DNA of 64,000 nucleotides from the NCBI GenBank assembly GCA_964522215.1, contig CAZFVR010000006.1:1-64000 (forward strand). Direction: 5' to 3'. Below are positions 60,702 through 64,000 of this stretch, piece by piece (position 1 is the first letter of the stretch; each line of letters starts with the position of its first letter). The position numbers were made by a program, and so were the translations under genes. This stretch comes from CAG-390 sp964522215 (GTDB taxonomy: Bacteria > Bacillota > Clostridia > Oscillospirales > CAG-272). Under the pieces are notes generated by a model that had not been told where the DNA came from, ran no database searches, and saw only the letters and a program-made list of their open reading frames with translations.

Positions 60702-60730
60702 ATTATAGCATACCGCGGCGGGATTTACAA
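60702..60730 (-). promoter_or_regulatory. Promoter of the exonuclease-thiI operon
   Basis: Minus strand: TTGTAA (60730-60725), 17 bp, TATAAT (60707-60702). The leader is about 335 nt. Confidence 0.7.
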
Positions 60731-60833
60731 GTGCGTGAAAAAAATTTATGCGGTTTAAAAGTAAAATTTTTTCGCATCCCCTTCCGGCGGGGCAGTCTGC
60801 ATAAAAAAGATGGACTTTTATTTTTCTTTTTTG

Positions 60834-60862
60834 TTGACAAAGGCTTTTTGGCGTGATATAAT
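60834..60862 (+). promoter_or_regulatory. Promoter of lipoprotein at 60912
   Basis: TTGACA (60834-60839), 17 bp, TATAAT (60857-60862): full consensus. Confidence 0.9.
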
Positions 60863-60911
60863 AAAAGCGCAAAAAGCCATTCTTTTTTCTTTTTTAAGGA
60901 GGAAACTTAAG

Positions 60912-61844
60912 ATGAAACTTACAAAACGTATTCTTGCTTTGGCCACAGCCATGCTCATGCTGCTCGCACTTGTTGCCTGCGAGGCAGGCGGTAACGGTGA
61001 TGTCACCACTGCCGCTCCCGACGGTACCAAGGATCCGGCCGTCAACACCACAGCTGCTGATCCCGGAACGACCAAGGCTCCCGAGGCCACAAAGTCCCCC
61101 GAGACGACCCAAGAGCCCGCAAAGACCGAGCCCGCGACCACAGCCGCGCCCGAGACAGAGGCTCCGCTTGCAGTTGACAGCATTTCGAAATCCGAAATGG
61201 ATATCCTGCGCCTTGCAATGCCCATAAACCTGCCCGATGGCTCTGATTTTGAGATACTTACCCGCCTTATGTGCATGGATAACGATGCCGATTACACCGT
61301 TGGCGGCAACTCCAAGGGCAGCACCAAGTTTGTTGGTGAAGCCGAGGGCGCAGTTTACGGTAAGGCTATCTGCTTTGCCGGCAAGGCCGACTCCAACGAC
61401 AGCCGCGGCGAGATAGAGATCTCTCCCGCCGAGGTCAAATGCGTTGAGGGTGCCCGCGGCATACTCTTCTATGTTGACTTCTCTCACCTTACCCCCGAGG
61501 AAGGCAAGGAGATGTGCGCATCCGTTACCATAAACACCAACTCCGTCCGTTCCAGGGGCACCGGCGATAACGGCACAGCCGTTGCTTGGTACTTCCTTGA
61601 CGGTATCTGGACACAGACCACCAACATCAATGCTTGCCGTTTGCAGATCCCGCAGGGCTTTGCAGGCTGGATCTATGTTCCCGCCACGTCCTTCACACAG
61701 TCCTCTGACGGTCTCTACTGGAACAGCGCAACAGGCACCTTTACCGACACCGTTTATGTTGACAACATGCGTTGCTACACCGACGGCTACAAGTACAGCG
61801 CCGATTCCTACGTGATATTTGACGAGCTCACATTTATAAAGTGA
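60912..61844 (+). CDS. Surface lipoprotein with Thr/Pro linker and beta-rich domain
   Basis: A 310-residue lipoprotein from ATG at 60912 (AAGGAGG upstream). Lipobox Cys23 ('LVAC'), then about 70 residues rich in Thr/Pro/Ala/Glu, then a beta-rich domain of about 215 residues ('GKAICFAGKADSNDSRGEIEIS', 'VKCVEGARGILFYVDFSHL', 'GFAGWIYVPATSF', 'VYVDNMRCYTDGYKYSADSYVIFDELTF'). The layout resembles jelly-roll carbohydrate-binding modules, but no family was identified. It is monocistronic with a strong promoter and terminator, so probably an abundant surface protein. Confidence 0.72.
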   Translation: MKLTKRILALATAMLMLLALVACEAGGNGDVTTAAPDGTKDPAVNTTAADPGTTKAPEATKSPETTQEPAKTEPATTAAPETEAPLAVDSISKSEMDILRLAMPINLPDGSDFEILTRLMCMDNDADYTVGGNSKGSTKFVGEAEGAVYGKAICFAGKADSNDSRGEIEISPAEVKCVEGARGILFYVDFSHLTPEEGKEMCASVTINTNSVRSRGTGDNGTAVAWYFLDGIWTQTTNINACRLQIPQGFAGWIYVPATSFTQSSDGLYWNSATGTFTDTVYVDNMRCYTDGYKYSADSYVIFDELTFIK

Positions 61845-61897
61845 TAAGACAAACACCGGGATAACAAAACGCAAACATCAAAAATACAGCTGATCTG

Positions 61898-61933
61898 CTG
61901 CCGCTGCAAGCTTGCTTGCAGCGGCAGCTTTTT
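61898..61933 (+). terminator. Terminator after the lipoprotein at 60912
   Basis: CTGCCGCTGCAAGC (61898-61911) and GCTTGCAGCGGCAG (61914-61927) are perfect arms followed by CTTTTT. Confidence 0.9.
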
Positions 61934-62094
61934 GCGTGATCGGAGCGAGATAGCTACATAAGGTATGAATTAAAATAAATAGGAAGAAAATACGCCCTAT
62001 CGGACGGAATGATATGCTATGCATAAAGCCCGCGACGGTGAGAATATTATTTTATGATAGGGATCATGATGACAGCGATCGCCGGAGGTGTGAG

Positions 62095-62712
62095 ATGGCA
62101 AACAATGCGCGTAGTGAGGCAAAAAGCATGCGGGAACTTTTTCCGGGTGAGGGTGCGGCGGTGACGATGCGCCAAACGGTATGCCATCCTCACTGCGGCG
62201 AGCGCCCGCTTTTGACGGCGCGCGCGGTGTACCCCGCCTTTGACTTTACCGCCGATGAGCCCGCATACCGCATAAATAAATTTTACGCCGAGCTTGCCGA
62301 GGCGTTTTTGTCTTGGTGTGCCGAGCGCGGCGCGGAATTTGCATCAAACGGATATGCGAGCGACCCCGACCCCGCACGCCGCTTTAAGCACCGCCGCTAT
62401 CTTGCCTACCTGCATGTCACCCCCGGCTTTGTCTCGCAGGAGCTGATATCCGTGTGGGGCGAGGCAGCTATGCTTCACGGCACGGACGTGATGGGCCGCC
62501 GTGTGTTCGCCGAATGCTGGCGCGTGCGGGATGCCGCGCTCATACCGTGGCCCAAAAGCCGCTGCAGGACTGAGACTGTATTCGTCTCTCGCGAGGGGGA
62601 TCTGATGCGTATCACGGCGAATGATAGCGGCCATTTCCACCCTGCCGAGATTATCGAAGATTCAATTTACGAATTTAGAACGATTTCAAAATTATTTGCA
62701 ACAATAAGATGA
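62095..62712 (+). CDS. Hypothetical protein, no recognised family
   Basis: A 205-residue cytosolic protein from ATG at 62095 with GGAGGTG upstream. Visible features: 'TVCHPHCGERPLLTARAVYPAF' near the N-terminus, a helix 'INKFYAELAEAFLSWCAE', and a strand-rich C-terminal half ('YLAYLHVTPGFVSQELISVWGEAAMLHG', 'RTETVFVSREG'). The last part loosely resembles DUF3298-type sequences but without a membrane anchor. It precedes the V-ATPase promoter without obvious linkage. Confidence 0.6.
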   Translation: MANNARSEAKSMRELFPGEGAAVTMRQTVCHPHCGERPLLTARAVYPAFDFTADEPAYRINKFYAELAEAFLSWCAERGAEFASNGYASDPDPARRFKHRRYLAYLHVTPGFVSQELISVWGEAAMLHGTDVMGRRVFAECWRVRDAALIPWPKSRCRTETVFVSREGDLMRITANDSGHFHPAEIIEDSIYEFRTISKLFATIR

Positions 62713-62718
62713 AAACCA

Positions 62719-62747
62719 TCGACAGAACGGCAGTTTTGTGATATAAT
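62719..62747 (+). promoter_or_regulatory. Promoter of the V-type ATPase operon
   Basis: TCGACA (62719-62724), 17 bp, TATAAT (62742-62747). Confidence 0.75.
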
Positions 62748-62875
62748 TAACACTGTACATGTGTACCTAAAAGGCAAAAAGGATCTCTTGAGACCCTATA
62801 AAAAAAGCTTATGGGGAGACATAACACGCGGTCGGCTTTGTCCGGTCGCAGGACAAAAAGGAGGTATAACAGTAA

Positions 62876-63202
62876 ATGACCATGGAGTCATTAAAGGAGA
62901 TACGCATCGCCGAGGAACGTGCCGAGGAGATACGCCGCGCCGCCGCCGAGGAAGCGCGCCTGCGCCTCTCGAGAGCGCGTGCCGACGCCGAGCGGCTGAT
63001 AGAGACAGCGGACAGCGAATCTCACAAAGACGCTGCCGCAGCTGTAGGTGAGATCACCGGCCGTGCCAATGCATTGGTTGACGGCGAGATCGAAAAAGCA
63101 AAGCGTGATGCCGCGGCCATCGAAGCGGAGGCTGCCCGAAACGCAGACGATGCGGTCAAAATGATATACTGGGAGATAGTTGAGAAATGTCTACATGCGT
63201 AA
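62876..63202 (+). CDS. V-type ATPase subunit G/H (peripheral stalk)
   Basis: A 108-residue, almost entirely helical protein (Ala/Glu/Arg-rich, heptad spacing) with AAGGAGG before ATG. Composition, size and position directly before the subunit I gene match the peripheral-stalk subunit of Firmicutes and archaeal V/A-type ATPases. It pairs with subunit E to form the stator. It overlaps the next gene, indicating coupled translation. Confidence 0.82.
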   Translation: MTMESLKEIRIAEERAEEIRRAAAEEARLRLSRARADAERLIETADSESHKDAAAAVGEITGRANALVDGEIEKAKRDAAAIEAEAARNADDAVKMIYWEIVEKCLHA

Positions 63203-64000
63203 TGAAGCACCTGACGGTGTGGGCATCGGCCGAGGATGCTGATGCCGTAGCATCGCGCCTTGTAAAGCTTCGCTGTGTTGATGTTGATGAGGCTCCCCTC
63301 GACCCTGACGGCAGTCTTGCAAAATATGACCCGTCAGCGACCATACGCGCCTGCGAGGCAGAGCTGGCAGAGATAGAATCGGCCATGGAGCCGCTTTATC
63401 CCTACAGCCGCAAGAGCAGTGGCTTTTCCCCCGCGCCGCCGATAGACATCGACCGCGAGGCCTTTGCCGCAGACCGCGGCGGGATGATGAGCGAGGCGCG
63501 TGAGACCTGCCGCAGGATAAACAAAATGCGCGAGCGACTTGCCGCCATTGAGCGTGAGATCCCCGAGGCAAAGGCAAAAGCCGAGGCTGTACGGCCTTGG
63601 ATGGGCTGTGGGGTGGCGCTCGACTACGAGGGCACCGAGCACACGCGTCTGTTTTTTGGCAGTCTGCCGAATGCAGCGGCGGAGGGAGATGCACTGTCGG
63701 CACAGCTCGGCGATCTTGCGGCGGCATGGCGGGTAGTATACCGCGAGGGCTCGGCGGCCTATTGCATCTTTATAGTTGAGCGAGGGGATGCAGACGAGCT
63801 TTTGCGCCGTCTTAACGCCATTGGCTTTGCAAGAGCCGTATTCCCGCGCGGCTGTGGCTGCGCAGAGGAGATCTGCGCGGCGGGATCCGACCGTGCGGCA
63901 ACGCTTGCCGATGAAAAAAAGAATATTGAAGAAAACTTTTGCGGTCTTGCGGGTCAGCTTGACTCGCTCCGTGTCCTTTGGGATACGGTATCCACAAAGC
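63187..64000 (+). CDS. V-type ATPase subunit I, N-terminal part (cut by window end)
   Basis: The frame is open from ATG at 63187 to the window edge (271 codons). The N-terminus 'MKHLTVWASAEDADAVASRLVKL' and the long helical hairpin ('CRRINKMRERLAAIEREIPEAKAKAEAVRPWMG') are typical of the cytoplasmic half of NtpI-type subunit I, which links the stator to the membrane ring. An alternative start is ATG at 63202. The membrane half and the remaining ATPase genes should follow beyond the window. Confidence 0.85.
   Translation, partial: MSTCVMKHLTVWASAEDADAVASRLVKLRCVDVDEAPLDPDGSLAKYDPSATIRACEAELAEIESAMEPLYPYSRKSSGFSPAPPIDIDREAFAADRGGMMSEARETCRRINKMRERLAAIEREIPEAKAKAEAVRPWMGCGVALDYEGTEHTRLFFGSLPNAAAEGDALSAQLGDLAAAWRVVYREGSAAYCIFIVERGDADELLRRLNAIGFARAVFPRGCGCAEEICAAGSDRAATLADEKKNIEENFCGLAGQLDSLRVLWDTVSTK

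Overview
The window reads as a chromosomal segment of an anaerobic, low-oxygen-adapted Gram-positive bacterium of the class Clostridia, probably an uncultured gut or rumen member. This rests on gene content: bifunctional AdhE, two [FeFe]-hydrogenases, the oxygen-sensitive NrdD/NrdG ribonucleotide reductase, a V-type ATPase, a PflX-like radical SAM protein, and the Firmicutes gene orders rimP-nusA-ylxR-ylxQ-infB and DUF2232-gdpP-rplI-dnaB-tilS-hpt-ftsH. Promoters are consistently of the housekeeping TTGACA-N17-TATAAT type. No phage, CRISPR array, rRNA or intact insertion sequence was seen. There is one tRNA and one short terminal-inverted-repeat element.

Layout. 1-2132: a TetR and a LacI regulator. 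2133-7253: a putative LacI-linked operon with a regulatory leader, a PhnP-like metallo-hydrolase, a wall-anchored secreted protein, a solute-binding lipoprotein and a metallo-beta-lactamase-fold lipoprotein. 7306-8270: an orphan MazF toxin and a dense adhE control region with a near-perfect Rex site. 8271-16806: adhE, a small kinase and a five-gene hydrogenase module (two thioredoxin-like [2Fe-2S] proteins, a PAS-containing putative sensory hydrogenase, a PP2C/SpoIIE phosphatase with an unassigned C-terminal domain, and a second hydrogenase). 16986-19774: two exported proteins. 19850-24265: trxB, nrdD (fused to a glutaredoxin domain) and nrdG on the minus strand, with tandem NrdR boxes in the nrdD promoter. 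24361-29262: one surface lipoprotein and two more solute-binding lipoproteins paralogous to the first; no ABC permease is present. 29497-35174: the nusA-infB translation/transcription operon. 35513-44958: a DUF6259-like enzyme, a ribbon-helix-helix repressor with its operator, SLOG, glyA, pfkA, cinA, pflX-like and cmk-like genes. 45096-54613: a seven-gene housekeeping operon on the minus strand. 54998-62712: SPFH protein, a MITE-like element, an amidase, lipoproteins, tRNA-Ser(GCU), thiI and an exonuclease. 62876-64000: the start of a V-type ATPase operon, cut by the window end.

Two themes stand out. First, redox balance: adhE under an apparent Rex operator sits just upstream of a hydrogenase module whose gene content (H-cluster protein plus PAS plus phosphatase) suggests H2 or redox sensing feeding into protein dephosphorylation. 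Second, an exported carbohydrate-scavenging surface: several lipoproteins, three of them orphan solute-binding proteins. Functional statements come from motif recognition by eye, not database searches.
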